From Candidatus Melainabacteria bacterium (GTDB lineage Bacteria > Cyanobacteriota > Vampirovibrionia > 2-02-FULL-35-15): a DNA stretch of 64,000 nt. The DNA lies in assembly GCA_023250195.1 (NCBI GenBank), contig JAHFBF010000002.1, positions 186,001 to 250,000 on the forward strand. Reading direction: 5' to 3'. The stretch's first letter is position 1; each line of letters opens with the position of its first letter. Of this stretch, positions 16,991 to 25,144 are shown one piece after another. Made by a program: the position numbers and the translations under genes. Below the pieces are notes generated by a model. That model saw only the letters and a program-made list of their open reading frames with translations, was not told where the DNA came from and did not search any database.

Positions 16991-17209
16991 ATGAAAAACA
17001 TTTTACTAACAAGTATTCTAACAATAGTTTTAATGCAATTTATTTCTTCGTATGTAGCACCTCCAGAAATACCTAAAAGGCCTACAATTGATGAATTAAA
17101 GAGCTCATTGAGTAATAATTTACAATCAGAAGAGAAAAACACCATAAAAAATAACAAATTAAAAATTAATCAAATAAAAAAACCGATCAAATCAAGTGGA
17201 AAAGAATAA
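16991..17209 (+). CDS. Small secreted protein (72 aa)
   Basis: Not recognised. Residues 1-20 (MKNILLTSILTIVLMQFISS) look like a signal peptide or single membrane anchor; the rest is Lys/Asn/Ser-rich. It overlaps the coaE start by 14 bp, which suggests translational coupling and supports the ORF. No Shine-Dalgarno is visible. Confidence 0.45.
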   Translation: MKNILLTSILTIVLMQFISSYVAPPEIPKRPTIDELKSSLSNNLQSEEKNTIKNNKLKINQIKKPIKSSGKE

Positions 17210-17858
17210 TAAAAATACAACCAATACTCCTTATTTAATCGGAGTTACCGGAGGTTTTGGCACAGGAAAAAGTCTGGTGGGAAATATTTTGGAAGAACTG
17301 GGGCTTGTTGTTATTGATACTGATGAAATAGTAAGAAATATTTTAAAAACAAAAAATCAAGTTACTCAAAAAATTCAAAACGAATTTGATGGCAGCATTA
17401 TCAGTAATAAAACTGACGAATACATAAACAGAAAAGCTTTAGCCCACCTGATTTTTAATGATGATTTAAAAAGAAAAAAGCTTGAATCAATTGTGCATCC
17501 TGAAGTTGACAGAGTTCTGAATTGTTTTATTTTGCAGAACAAGAGTGAAGATGTGACTGCAGTTGTAGTTTTAATTCCTTTATTGTTTGAATGTGGGCTG
17601 GAAAATTTCTACAATGAAATCTGGTGCATAACCTGTAACAGTACAACTCAGTCGGAGAGACTGTTGAAAAAAGGATTTACACCAGAAGAAATAAAGCTAA
17701 GAATAGATTCTCAGCTTCCAATAGATATAAAAGCCAAAAAATCTAATTTTATTATTGATAATTCAGGAACCATTAATGAAACAAAACAACAGGTGATCTC
17801 AAGACTTAAAGAACTGGTTCAATTAAACCGTAATCTCCATCTTTCCTTCGATAAATAG
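17196..17858 (+). CDS. coaE: Dephospho-CoA kinase
   Basis: ATP-dependent last step of coenzyme A synthesis. Seen: LIGVTGGFGTGKSLVGNIL near residues 14-32 (Walker A), VIDTDEIVR near 39-47, HPEVDRVL near 104-111 and VLIPLLFECGLE near 128-139. Length 220 is normal. The start is GTG inside the end of the small secreted ORF, with no in-frame ATG before the Walker A motif. The 3' end overlaps hpf, on the other strand, by about 50 bp. Confidence 0.92.
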   Translation: MEKNNKNTTNTPYLIGVTGGFGTGKSLVGNILEELGLVVIDTDEIVRNILKTKNQVTQKIQNEFDGSIISNKTDEYINRKALAHLIFNDDLKRKKLESIVHPEVDRVLNCFILQNKSEDVTAVVVLIPLLFECGLENFYNEIWCITCNSTTQSERLLKKGFTPEEIKLRIDSQLPIDIKAKKSNFIIDNSGTINETKQQVISRLKELVQLNRNLHLSFDK

Positions 17859-18378
17859 TGTTTATCTGATTTGTTTTTGAATTTATAAAAACATAGAAAT
17901 CATGGCTTATAAGATCTAATTGATCGGTGGCTTGTTCAGGGGTTAATGGATGCAAATGGAATTTTTTTGATTTGATTATTTTCCCTTCATAATCATGGTT
18001 ATTGTTGCTGTTTTCAAGCAATACTCCTGTCAATTCAGGATTTGGAAGTGGTCTTTCTTTATGCTGCAGACTTCTATATACCTTATCTTTATATTTATGA
18101 AGCTGTCTTTCTAATTTGTCAGATACAAGATCTATGCTGGCATACATATCTTCACTGGCATGTTCTGAACGAATTATTTTCCCATCAAGAAATATTGTGA
18201 CTTCAGTAATGCTGTCATTTGTAATTCTTGGGTTCTTAGCTGTGCTTAGTTTTACCCTGATATCATGCTCTTTAATAATATGTTCATAGTGCTTCTGTAG
18301 TCTGCTGAACTTTTCATTAACATAATCTTTTAGAGCAGCAGTTAATTCAATATTTTTCCCTTCGATTAAGATTTTCAT
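17806..18378 (-). CDS. hpf: Long-form ribosome hibernation promoting factor
   Basis: Binds the 30S subunit and promotes 100S dimers when growth stops. N-terminal S30AE domain (MKILIEGKNIELTAALKDYV, then IRVKLSTAKN and VTIFLDGKIIRSEHASEDMY), a linker, and a C-terminal dimerisation domain (FHLHPLTPEQATDQLDLISH ... FVFIN-like FYVFINSKTNQINTIYRRKD). I use the ATG at 18378; an ATG five codons upstream lies in a small hairpin. Long HPF, about 190 residues, is the usual form outside enterics, including cyanobacteria. Confidence 0.94.
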   Translation of the reverse strand: MKILIEGKNIELTAALKDYVNEKFSRLQKHYEHIIKEHDIRVKLSTAKNPRITNDSITEVTIFLDGKIIRSEHASEDMYASIDLVSDKLERQLHKYKDKVYRSLQHKERPLPNPELTGVLLENSNNNHDYEGKIIKSKKFHLHPLTPEQATDQLDLISHDFYVFINSKTNQINTIYRRKDGDYGLIEPVL

Positions 18379-18479
18379 TTTTATGTAGTGCAAACTTATT
18401 TTGCACTTCCTCTCTTGTCGTTAATTTCCCCTCAACAGATTAAATTATATCTTATGCTTATCCATGATAAATTATAACT

Positions 18480-19382
18480 ATGAAAAAGAACCTTAAAATA
18501 GGCATGACTTATGGTGATCCTGCAGGGATTGGTCCTGAAATTTTGAGAAAAATTTTAAGAAACTGGAGATATAGTTCCACTCCACATGTGATTGGAATAA
18601 AAGACCATTTAAATTTTAAACCGGGTTGTCCATCAAAAATGACAGGGAAACATTCATATGAATGTTTAAAATTATCGGCAAAGCTTGCAAACAATAAAAC
18701 AATAGATGCATTAATCACAGGCCCTGTCTCCAAAGAAATGATAAATAAAGCAAATATTCGTTTTTCCGGTCAAACGGATGAGCTTGCAAGATTTTGTGAA
18801 GTAAGCTCAGAGAAAGTAATTATGCTTTTTGTGGCAAATGATTTGCGCCTGGCACTATTCACAAGACACCTGCCATTGAAAGATGTAGCATCAAAAATTA
18901 CAAAAAAAAGTCTTTCGGAATTTTTAATTGGATTAAATAAAGAATTTAAAAAATGGTTTAAAATTAAAAATCCAAAAATTGCAGTTTTAGGATTTAACCC
19001 GCATGCAGGTGAAAAAGGCTTATTTGGCAGAGAAGAGCAAAAGATTATTATTCCAATAATTAGTAAATTAAAAAAAACAGGGCTGAAGCTTTTTGGACCA
19101 CTATCTCCTGATGCCACTTTAGCCAGAGCTGGTCAGGACTTTCTCTCAGGGAAGAAACAAAAGTATGATGTCTATGTTTCTTTTTATCATGATCAGGGAT
19201 TGCCAATGTTTAAAGCAGTTGCTGATTTACGTGGAGTAAATGTTACGTTAGGATTGCCGTTTTTACGTGTTAGCGTAGATCATGGAACTGCTTTTGACAT
19301 TGCAGGTAAAAATACTGCTTCAACACAGAGCCTTAAAAGTGCAGTTGAATTTGTCGAAGATGTTTTATATAACGCAATATAA
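18480..19382 (+). CDS. pdxA: 4-hydroxythreonine-4-phosphate dehydrogenase
   Basis: NAD-dependent step of DXP-dependent pyridoxal phosphate synthesis. Seen: IGMTYGDPAGIGPEIL near residues 7-22, ALITGPVSKE near 78-87, GFNPHAGEKGLFG near 168-180, FYHDQGLPMFKAV near 234-246, and LPFLRVSVDHGTAFDIAGK near 257-275, with metal-binding His residues. At 300 residues it is shorter than E. coli PdxA (329), mainly in the N-terminal third. It is divergent from hpf. Confidence 0.93.
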   Translation: MKKNLKIGMTYGDPAGIGPEILRKILRNWRYSSTPHVIGIKDHLNFKPGCPSKMTGKHSYECLKLSAKLANNKTIDALITGPVSKEMINKANIRFSGQTDELARFCEVSSEKVIMLFVANDLRLALFTRHLPLKDVASKITKKSLSEFLIGLNKEFKKWFKIKNPKIAVLGFNPHAGEKGLFGREEQKIIIPIISKLKKTGLKLFGPLSPDATLARAGQDFLSGKKQKYDVYVSFYHDQGLPMFKAVADLRGVNVTLGLPFLRVSVDHGTAFDIAGKNTASTQSLKSAVEFVEDVLYNAI

Positions 19383-19511
19383 TGGCTACGAGTGCATCAT
19401 CTTTTAAATATCAGCCCATAGAACTTTCACTTTTTTATGCTCACCGTATTGCCATTGCTCTGTGTTTGCTTCCAAACTACGCTCCGTTCAAATAATTTTA
19501 TGGATTAAGTA

Positions 19512-20123
19512 CTAGTAATTCCCCATTATCAGTGATAAAACTTCTGCTCTTGATGCCTGATTTGTTTGGAATACTCCTTTTAAAACAGAAGTAATGGTTT
19601 TGCTCCCGGCTTTTCTAATGCCTCTCATTGACATGCACAGATGTTCAGCTTCAAGAACTACAGCTACACCAAGTGGATCTAATTTATCTATAATTGCCCT
19701 GGCTATCTGAGTAGTCATTCTCTCCTGAATCTGCGGACGTTTTGAAGCAACTTCAACTACTCTTGCAAGTTTACTTAATCCTGTAATAAGACCGTCTTTA
19801 GGTAAATATGCTACATGGGCTTTTCCAAAAAAGGGGATTAAGTGGTGCTCGCAGACACTGTAAAAAGATATGTCTCTTACCAGAATTACTTCATCATGAT
19901 CTTCTCTGTAAGTAATGGTTATTTCATCTTTTGGATCCTTGTCAACACCATAAAAAAGTTCTTGATACATTCTTGCTACACGGTTTGGTGTAAGTAAAAG
20001 ACCTGTCCTATCTGGATTTTCACCAATTGCTTTAAGAATGTCACGTACAGCATTTTCAATGACACTGTTTTGTCCAATTTCCTGATTTTCTGTTTTATTA
20101 AATTCTTCAATTACTTTTGGCAT
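19512..20123 (-). CDS. folE: GTP cyclohydrolase I
   Basis: Makes dihydroneopterin triphosphate from GTP, feeding both folate (folK at 2464) and, through other enzymes, queuosine (queE, queF). Seen: [18 protein letters not shown] near residues 36-53, [20 protein letters not shown] near 92-111 with zinc-binding Cys and His, [11 protein letters not shown] near 132-142, and [12 protein letters not shown] near 164-175. Length 203 is normal. The 130-bp gap to pdxA holds nothing I recognise. Confidence 0.96.
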   Translation of the reverse strand: MPKVIEEFNKTENQEIGQNSVIENAVRDILKAIGENPDRTGLLLTPNRVARMYQELFYGVDKDPKDEITITYREDHDEVILVRDISFYSVCEHHLIPFFGKAHVAYLPKDGLITGLSKLARVVEVASKRPQIQERMTTQIARAIIDKLDPLGVAVVLEAEHLCMSMRGIRKAGSKTITSVLKGVFQTNQASRAEVLSLIMGNY

Positions 20124-20208
20124 TTTTATTCTCAGCTATATAGCAATATTATCATATTATTAAAAGTAGATGGTTGTCGCAACAAGCTCCTACTGACTTT
20201 CAGCATTG

Positions 20209-20214
20209 TATAAT
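20209..20214 (+). promoter_or_regulatory. -10 box of ilvH, implying a near-leaderless mRNA
   Basis: TATAAT ends 8 nt before the ATG at 20223, which places the expected start of transcription at or just before the start codon. No good -35 is seen at 17 nt. There is no Shine-Dalgarno, in keeping with leaderless translation. Confidence 0.4.
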
Positions 20215-20222
20215 GATACAAA

Positions 20223-20756
20223 ATGCAAAGAGTTTTATCGATATTAGTAGAAAATGAATCAGGAGTTTTAACCAGAATAGCAGGGCTCTTTTCAAGGCGT
20301 GGTTTTAACATAGAATCTCTTACTGTAGGCCCAACAGAAAATCCTGCTTATGCAAGAATCACTATAACGGTAAATGCAAACAATGTAGCTGTTGAACAGA
20401 TTACAAAGCAGCTTCATAAACTGATTAATGTAATTAAAATCACTGATCTTACAGAATCGAGTTTTGTAGATCGGGAACTTGCACTAATAAAAGTTTCTTC
20501 AAATACAACTACAAGGTCTGAAATTATTCAGATTGCAGATTTGTTTAGAGGAAGAATAGTAGATGTAGCTGAAGATATTTTAATTGTTGAGGTTACAGGG
20601 GATGAAGGGAAAATTAATGCAATTGTTCATTTGCTGGGTAAATTTGGAATAAAAGAAATTGCAAGAACCGGTAGGGTAGCCCTATCTCGTGGTGTAAGGC
20701 TTGACGAACATCAAGCAGCTCAGAGGATACCCCTTAGAATGGTTACCTCAAATTAA
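20223..20756 (+). CDS. ilvH: Acetolactate synthase regulatory (small) subunit
   Basis: Valine-sensing subunit of acetolactate synthase. N-terminal ACT domain (LVENESGVLTRIAGLFSRRG, residues 7-26, and NIESLTVGPTENP near 28-40), then the C-terminal domain (ELALIKVSS, DLFRGRIVDVAED). Length 177 matches the long type found in cyanobacteria and plants rather than the shorter IlvN. The large subunit is not adjacent. Confidence 0.94.
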   Translation: MQRVLSILVENESGVLTRIAGLFSRRGFNIESLTVGPTENPAYARITITVNANNVAVEQITKQLHKLINVIKITDLTESSFVDRELALIKVSSNTTTRSEIIQIADLFRGRIVDVAEDILIVEVTGDEGKINAIVHLLGKFGIKEIARTGRVALSRGVRLDEHQAAQRIPLRMVTSN

Positions 20757-20784
20757 TTTTTAATCAGATTTTAAGTAATCATAA

Positions 20785-20832
20785 AACTTTAACTTTAACT
20801 TTAACTTTAAATTTTAGACTTAAACTTTAACC
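20785..20832. repeat. Short AACTTT tandem repeat
   Basis: About four near-perfect tandem AACTTT hexamers, then two degenerate ones, in the gap before 20844. Probably slippage-prone; a role in expression of the next gene is not evident. Confidence 0.6.
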
Positions 20833-20843
20833 TGTTTGTAACT

Positions 20844-21560
20844 ATGATCTGGTTTAATACCCCAGTTACAGAAACTGTACTGGGGAAGCCCTATTTATTT
20901 AGAGGGAAAACTGTCATGGTAGATGCAATAAACATATCAAATGACCTGAAAGAGCCAAATTCTATTTCTGCAGTGAGCGGTCCTGAGGATCTGTTAAATG
21001 AAAATAAATCAAGTAGAAACCTTTCTCAGGTACTTTTGCGAGAAAGTAACAGCTATTTGAATGAGTCCCAGGAAAAGGCGGAAAAAGCCCGTGAATACAT
21101 GGAAGTCAGCGAAGACTTAATAAAGAAAGCTGCTGCGGTGAGAGCAAAGGCAAGCAGTCTGAGACAGGGAAAACTAAGTAAAGAAGAAAGAATAGGTGCT
21201 GTTAAAGAAATTATAGAGATGCTTCCGGATAATTTAAAAGTTCTTGTTCCGGTAAATGCAGACCCTGAAGTTTTAGACAGAATTGCAGATGAGCTGGAAT
21301 CAAGAGCAAAAGAATTTAGAACGAAGGCAGATGACCTTTTAAAAGATTCTGAAAGATCTGATAAACTTGCAAAACAATTAATAGAGCAAGCTAATATGGT
21401 CAGTAAAAAAGAATTGAAAATCTCTGACTTGTATTTAAAGTCAGCATCGGCGCATAACGAAGGATTATTACTGGTTTTAAAGAAACTGGGAGTAGCCAAG
21501 CTGGATGCTGAGTACAAAGAGCAGATTGCATATAGTCAAAGTAAGGCACAACAAGGATAA
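20844..21560 (+). CDS. Hypothetical coiled-coil protein (238 aa)
   Basis: Not recognised. After about 70 residues of mixed sequence it is almost all charged helix (NESQEKAEKAREYMEVSEDL, AKEFRTKADDLLKDSERSDK). There is no signal peptide or membrane segment. It is followed after 5 bp by another unrecognised gene, so the two probably form an operon. An alternative start at the ATG at 20916 (MVDAINISND) would shorten it by 24 residues. Confidence 0.65.
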   Translation: MIWFNTPVTETVLGKPYLFRGKTVMVDAINISNDLKEPNSISAVSGPEDLLNENKSSRNLSQVLLRESNSYLNESQEKAEKAREYMEVSEDLIKKAAAVRAKASSLRQGKLSKEERIGAVKEIIEMLPDNLKVLVPVNADPEVLDRIADELESRAKEFRTKADDLLKDSERSDKLAKQLIEQANMVSKKELKISDLYLKSASAHNEGLLLVLKKLGVAKLDAEYKEQIAYSQSKAQQG

Positions 21561-21565
21561 AAACT

Positions 21566-22144
21566 ATGTCATTTATTACTATAAACGATATAACAAATCA
21601 AATAACTCGAATTACAAGGGGATTATCAGAGTTAAATCCATCTGATCCAAATTTTGCCCAGCAGCAACGGGAATTTCTAGAGCAGTTGAATTTCTTACAA
21701 ATAAGAAGAGATGCGCTTACCAGTTTTCCAAATTCGCAGACTGAAGGACCACAAAATGGAATTGCTGGGAATGGTGATGCAGTTGTTCAGTCCTTATATA
21801 GTAGATTAGTTAGTATAGCTTCCAATGCTTTTTCCGGTGCTTTTTCTTTTTCTACTCCTGGTTCTAGTCCTAGTTCTAGTCCAGCTTCTAATTCTGATGC
21901 TAGTAAAATAAAATGTTCAGCAAATGATGCAGCTAATTATGAGCAGGCTGCAGGTGCGTCAGGAGAGGTTGCTTCAGAGGCAGAGTCGCTGGGAGCTATT
22001 TTTGATGGAGCTACTGATGTTGCAGTTGTGGCTTTGGACTTATCAGGACAATTCCATTCAATGGCTGCAGATTCAAATACAGAACAAGTAGCTGATAACA
22101 AATGGGAGAAGGCAAGTCGCGGAGTTGCACAGCCAGCTAAATAG
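21566..22144 (+). CDS. Hypothetical Ser/Ala-rich protein (192 aa)
   Basis: Not recognised. Residues 1-55 are predicted helix (GLSELNPSDPNFAQQQREFL), 85-115 are a Ser/Pro linker (including SSPSSSPASNSDAS), and the rest is small-residue-rich (AAGASGEVASEAESLGAIFD). No signal peptide. It lies 5 bp after the 20844 gene. The helix-linker-helix look and lack of signal recall secreted substrates of specialised systems, but that is only an analogy. Confidence 0.6.
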   Translation: MSFITINDITNQITRITRGLSELNPSDPNFAQQQREFLEQLNFLQIRRDALTSFPNSQTEGPQNGIAGNGDAVVQSLYSRLVSIASNAFSGAFSFSTPGSSPSSSPASNSDASKIKCSANDAANYEQAAGASGEVASEAESLGAIFDGATDVAVVALDLSGQFHSMAADSNTEQVADNKWEKASRGVAQPAK

Positions 22145-22535
22145 TCAATCGTGTAAAAATCTTTCTTTAATGTTATGGGTATTCTTTTTTAATTGTCATT
22201 CTCGCACAAGCGGGAATCCAGGAGAAGAGCAATATCAGTAAGTTTGCTGGAGTTAACCCTGAATAAAGTGAAGGAGCTCAGAATGGCAGGTATTGTTTGG
22301 AGATCTCATGTTCCAGGGTTAACCCTGAGCGCAGCAAATGTGTGTCTCCTCGTAATAGTGTTGCCAGATTATATTGTACATGATTCCTGTTTTCCTAACC
22401 CGACCCACTAGGTAAGGCTTGCTAGAGGTGGCAAGTGAAAAATAAGTGAGCAAGGTGGTATAAAAATTAAAATTAATGTAATAAACGGCGAGCTTGTTCT
22501 AGATCCTTTGAAATCTTTTAAGGAGAGATTAAGTA
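22145..22535. other. Gene-free stretch with repeat remnants
   Basis: Contains a family B half copy (22195-22222) and two ACCCTGA/GGAGCTCA fragments resembling the flank and end of the MITE. A palindrome CAGGGTTAACCCTG lies at 22314-22327. From about 22424 there is a module (CAAGTGAAAAATAAGTGAG) related to the AAGCGAAGAATGAGC module upstream of queF. AAGGAGAG at 22520-22527 precedes a 12-codon plus-strand ORF that overlaps the next gene; I do not call it. Confidence 0.5.
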
Positions 22536-22805
22536 CTATGCAATACCTGCACGAAGAAGCCCAACATAATTCTTAAACTTATCAAAGTTAGCTTTTATTG
22601 CCTCTGCAATGATTCCAAAAGATGCATTAACAGATCGTGCTGCTATGTTATAGTACATTAGCCATGCTTGATAGTCTGCGTCAGAAATTTCTCCTTGTAT
22701 ATGAATCTCGTTTAAATCTCGTATATTTCGATGAACCTCATTATTTCTCTGAGTAAGACCCGTATGTGACTGCATTACTAGTTGTGAAAAAGGTACATCG
22801 GGCAT
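22536..22805 (-). CDS. Small helical hypothetical protein (89 aa)
   Basis: Not recognised. All-helical composition with no signal peptide; the centre reads DADYQAWLMYYNIAARSVNA and the end NYVGLLRAGIA. GAGGATTG just before the ATG is an acceptable Shine-Dalgarno. The C-terminal pattern (hydrophobic, then RAGIA) echoes the end of the next small protein (GLIDAGI), suggesting related or co-acting small proteins. Confidence 0.6.
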   Translation of the reverse strand: MPDVPFSQLVMQSHTGLTQRNNEVHRNIRDLNEIHIQGEISDADYQAWLMYYNIAARSVNASFGIIAEAIKANFDKFKNYVGLLRAGIA

Positions 22806-23015
22806 AGTTCAATCCTCAATTATTCTTATTTGATCAACACAAATATATAAAGCAAAGTTGGTTGATTTATTGACAAGGAATAGTAAATTTGTTTTTTTAT
22901 AGATGCTTAAATAAAGCTTACTAACTATATAAAAATACTCAAATTGACTTAGAATTCCGGGATTTTACTCTTTTAGACAATAAATTGAGAATAAAATGTC
23001 AAGTTAAAAAAACAA

Positions 23016-23050
23016 AAACACACCTTTAAGAGATTATTAAAGGTGTGTTT
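23016..23050 (-). terminator. Intrinsic terminator of the 23071-23271 gene
   Basis: A 14-bp perfect stem (AAACACACCTTTAA with TTAAAGGTGTGTTT), 7-nt loop. On the minus strand it runs into TTTTTGTTTTTTT, a classic U-tract, 20 bp after the stop codon. Confidence 0.85.
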
Positions 23051-23070
23051 AGTATAAAACAGGCAGGCTA

Positions 23071-23271
23071 TTATATACCTGCGTCGATTAATCCTCTAAA
23101 TAGTTTAACTAATTCTAATCGTGCTCTTTGTCTTTGAGCTTCAATTGCATCGGCTGCATTGTTATTACCTGCTTGTTCCAGCAATATTTCAGCTGTAGCA
23201 GTGTCCCCTGCTGCCATAAAAGCAGCGGCAGTTATACCTAACTGGTTTCCTATTTGGCCGTAGATACTCAT
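23071..23271 (-). CDS. Small helical hypothetical protein (66 aa)
   Basis: Not recognised. Ala/Gln-rich helices (GITAAAFMAAGDTATAEILL; IEAQRQRARLELVKLFRGL). An AAAGGAGA Shine-Dalgarno 8 nt before the ATG and a strong terminator after the stop make this one of the best-supported small genes, probably well expressed as a single transcript. Confidence 0.75.
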   Translation of the reverse strand: MSIYGQIGNQLGITAAAFMAAGDTATAEILLEQAGNNNAADAIEAQRQRARLELVKLFRGLIDAGI

Positions 23272-23381
23272 AAAATAATCTCCTTTTTCCCTCTAACGTT
23301 TCAACCCCCAGCATTTCTAATCTTGCAGACAGTGTACCCATTAATGGTTAAGTGAAAGTTATTAAAAAATAAAGAATTTCA

Positions 23382-23409
23382 GTAGGGGCGTTTTGCAAAA
23401 CGCCCCTAC
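23382..23409. repeat. 28-bp perfect palindrome (GTAGGGGCG type)
   Basis: The left arm GTAGGGGCGTTTTG is the exact reverse complement of the right arm. Palindromes of this sequence type are common in cyanobacterial genomes. A decayed copy lies at 24358-24384 and half copies near 2497 and 61052. A further hairpin (GATTTTAT/ATAAAATC, loop TTCAC on the minus strand) follows at 23429-23456. Confidence 0.75.
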
Positions 23410-23505
23410 AATCTCTTGTAACTATTCGGATTTTATCGAGTGAATCGGATAAAATCTTATAAGGGTATACAGATATGCAATAAGATAGATTAAGGATCAG
23501 CAACA

Positions 23506-23557
23506 AAATAGTGACATAACCTGTGTTAGTAATTATGCTGTGTTGTAAAAATAAAAG
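23506..23557 (+). promoter_or_regulatory. 3' module of the upstream hairpin element, before mlaE
   Basis: AAATAGTGACATAAC followed by GTGTTAGTAATTATG aligns with the 3' half of the element before 6966 (AAATAGCGACATAAT, GCGTTAGCAGTTATG). Substitutions are scattered but spacing is kept. It ends 10 nt before the ATG. Confidence 0.4.
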
Positions 23558-24361
23558 ATGTCTTCATTGACTAAATTTGGAAATCAACCATTTATCTGGC
23601 TTATAGAGCTAGGGCAATCATTTAAAATTTTTTTATTGGCTCTTTATGTTATTTTTATAGGCAAGTTTGCAAAAAAAGAGTTTATTGAACAGGCAAGCAA
23701 ATTTGGATTTGACACCTTACCAGTTGTTGGTATTGTAAGCTTTTTTATTGGCTTGGCATTAACCTTACAAATCTCCAAACAACTCATGGGAGTTGGAAAT
23801 ACAAGTGCACTTGGTACGACAGTAGCTGTGTCAATCGTAAGAGAAATTGGTCCTGTCGTAGCTGGTGTAATGATTGCAGCAAGAATTGGCGGAGCAATGG
23901 CTGCTGAAATAGCCACAATGAGTGTAACTGAACAAATTGATGCGCTGATTGTAATGAAGCAAAACCCAATTAGATTTTTAGTAGCGCCCAGACTTTTGGC
24001 TTCAATGATAATGACCCCGCTATTAACAGTTTTTGCTATTTATATTGGCAGTATTGGAGGACTGTTAATTGCAATTACTTATGTTCATCTGGATCCATAC
24101 ATGTTTTTTGATTCTTTTAGATTAGTTGTAGGAAATAAAGATATAATAATTGCTCTTACAAAAGCACTTGTCAATGGTGCTCTAGTAGCCACTCTAAGCT
24201 GCACATTCGGAATGGAAACAGGTGGTGGAGCAGCTGGTGTAGGACAGACCACTACTAAATCAGTAGTCTGGGCAATGGTTGGAATATTTTTGTTTAATTT
24301 TTTAATTACAAACAGTGTTTATTCAGTAGCAAAGGTTTTAGACCCGGCATTTGTGAGGTAG
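23558..24361 (+). CDS. mlaE: MlaE-type ABC transporter permease
   Basis: Membrane subunit of an outer-membrane lipid transport system (Mla, or TGD in chloroplasts). Five to six membrane segments; family hallmarks LPVVGIVSFFIGLALTLQIS near 49-68, VREIGPVVAGVMIAARIGGA near 95-114, AEIATMSVTEQIDAL near 116-130, and TFGMETGGGAAGVGQTTTKS near 221-240. Length 267 is typical. It heads an operon mlaE-mlaF-mlaD (gaps 43 and 26 bp). No mlaB or mlaC is present, as in cyanobacteria. The stop codon sits in a degenerate palindrome. Confidence 0.94.
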   Translation: MSSLTKFGNQPFIWLIELGQSFKIFLLALYVIFIGKFAKKEFIEQASKFGFDTLPVVGIVSFFIGLALTLQISKQLMGVGNTSALGTTVAVSIVREIGPVVAGVMIAARIGGAMAAEIATMSVTEQIDALIVMKQNPIRFLVAPRLLASMIMTPLLTVFAIYIGSIGGLLIAITYVHLDPYMFFDSFRLVVGNKDIIIALTKALVNGALVATLSCTFGMETGGGAAGVGQTTTKSVVWAMVGIFLFNFLITNSVYSVAKVLDPAFVR

Positions 24362-24384
24362 GGGCGTATTGCAATACATCCTAA
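24358..24384. repeat. Degenerate GTAGGGGCG palindrome at the mlaE stop
   Basis: GTAGGGGCGTATTGCAATAC keeps the left arm and centre of the palindrome at 23382, while the right arm has decayed (ATCCTAATT). Its TAG is the mlaE stop codon. Confidence 0.5.
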
Positions 24385-24404
24385 TTAGAAAAGGTGTTAT
24401 ATAA

Positions 24405-25118
24405 ATGAATTTGATCGAGGTGAAAGATGTAAGTAAATCATTTGACGACTTATTGGTCCTTGATGATATTTCTTTAAACGTCCAGAGGGGAGAATGTATA
24501 GTGGTTGTGGGTCCTTCAGGAGTTGGGAAATCTACTTTACTTAGAATTATTGCGGGTTTGGATAATCCTGACAGTGGTACCGTTAAAGTTTTAACAGAAA
24601 GAATAAGTATGGTATTTCAAGGAAGTGCATTATTAAATTCTTACACTGTAGGGGAAAATATTGAACTTGCTTTAGATAACCACAAATTTACAAAAGAAGA
24701 AAAAGAAAAAAAAATACTTGAAAACTTAAAACTTATAGGTCTAGAAAAATATATAAATTATTTCCCCGATCAATTATCTGGTGGACAAAGAAAAAGAGTA
24801 GGATTTGCAAGAGCAATTGCAAGTAAACCAGAGATAATACTTTATGATGAACCAACCACAGGACTTGATCCGATTTTATCTACTTTGATTGAAGATTACA
24901 TGAACAAACTTTCAAGGGAATTTCACGTAGCAAGCATTATTGTTACTCACCAGCTCTCCACAATAAAAAGAACAGCTCAGAGAGTTGCTTTGTTATATAA
25001 AGGAAAAATTGTATGGGAAGGTAGTCCTCAGGAGTTTTTTGATTCTAATAATCCTTATGTAAAACAATTTGTTAATGCTGAAGTAACCGGTCCTATATTT
25101 TCAGGGTTGCTGGAATGA
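24405..25118 (+). CDS. mlaF: MlaF-type ABC transporter ATPase
   Basis: Powers the MlaE permease. Seen: Walker A VVGPSGVGKSTLLRI near residues 34-48, Q-loop VFQGSALLNS near 73-82, signature LSGGQRKRVGFARAI near 124-138, Walker B EIILYDEPTTGLDP near 143-156, and the H-loop IIVTHQ near 178-183. Length 237 is slightly short of the E. coli protein. Confidence 0.95.
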   Translation: MNLIEVKDVSKSFDDLLVLDDISLNVQRGECIVVVGPSGVGKSTLLRIIAGLDNPDSGTVKVLTERISMVFQGSALLNSYTVGENIELALDNHKFTKEEKEKKILENLKLIGLEKYINYFPDQLSGGQRKRVGFARAIASKPEIILYDEPTTGLDPILSTLIEDYMNKLSREFHVASIIVTHQLSTIKRTAQRVALLYKGKIVWEGSPQEFFDSNNPYVKQFVNAEVTGPIFSGLLE

Positions 25119-25144
25119 GGTAAGATTAGTATTTTGATAACAAC

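Noticed and set aside
16957-17157. A 66-residue minus-strand ORF
   Set aside because: Antisense to the small signal-peptide gene, which is better placed (coupled to coaE).
22193-22411. A 72-residue plus-strand ORF
   Set aside because: It begins in a family B half repeat and covers repeat remnants; no RBS and no protein-like pattern.
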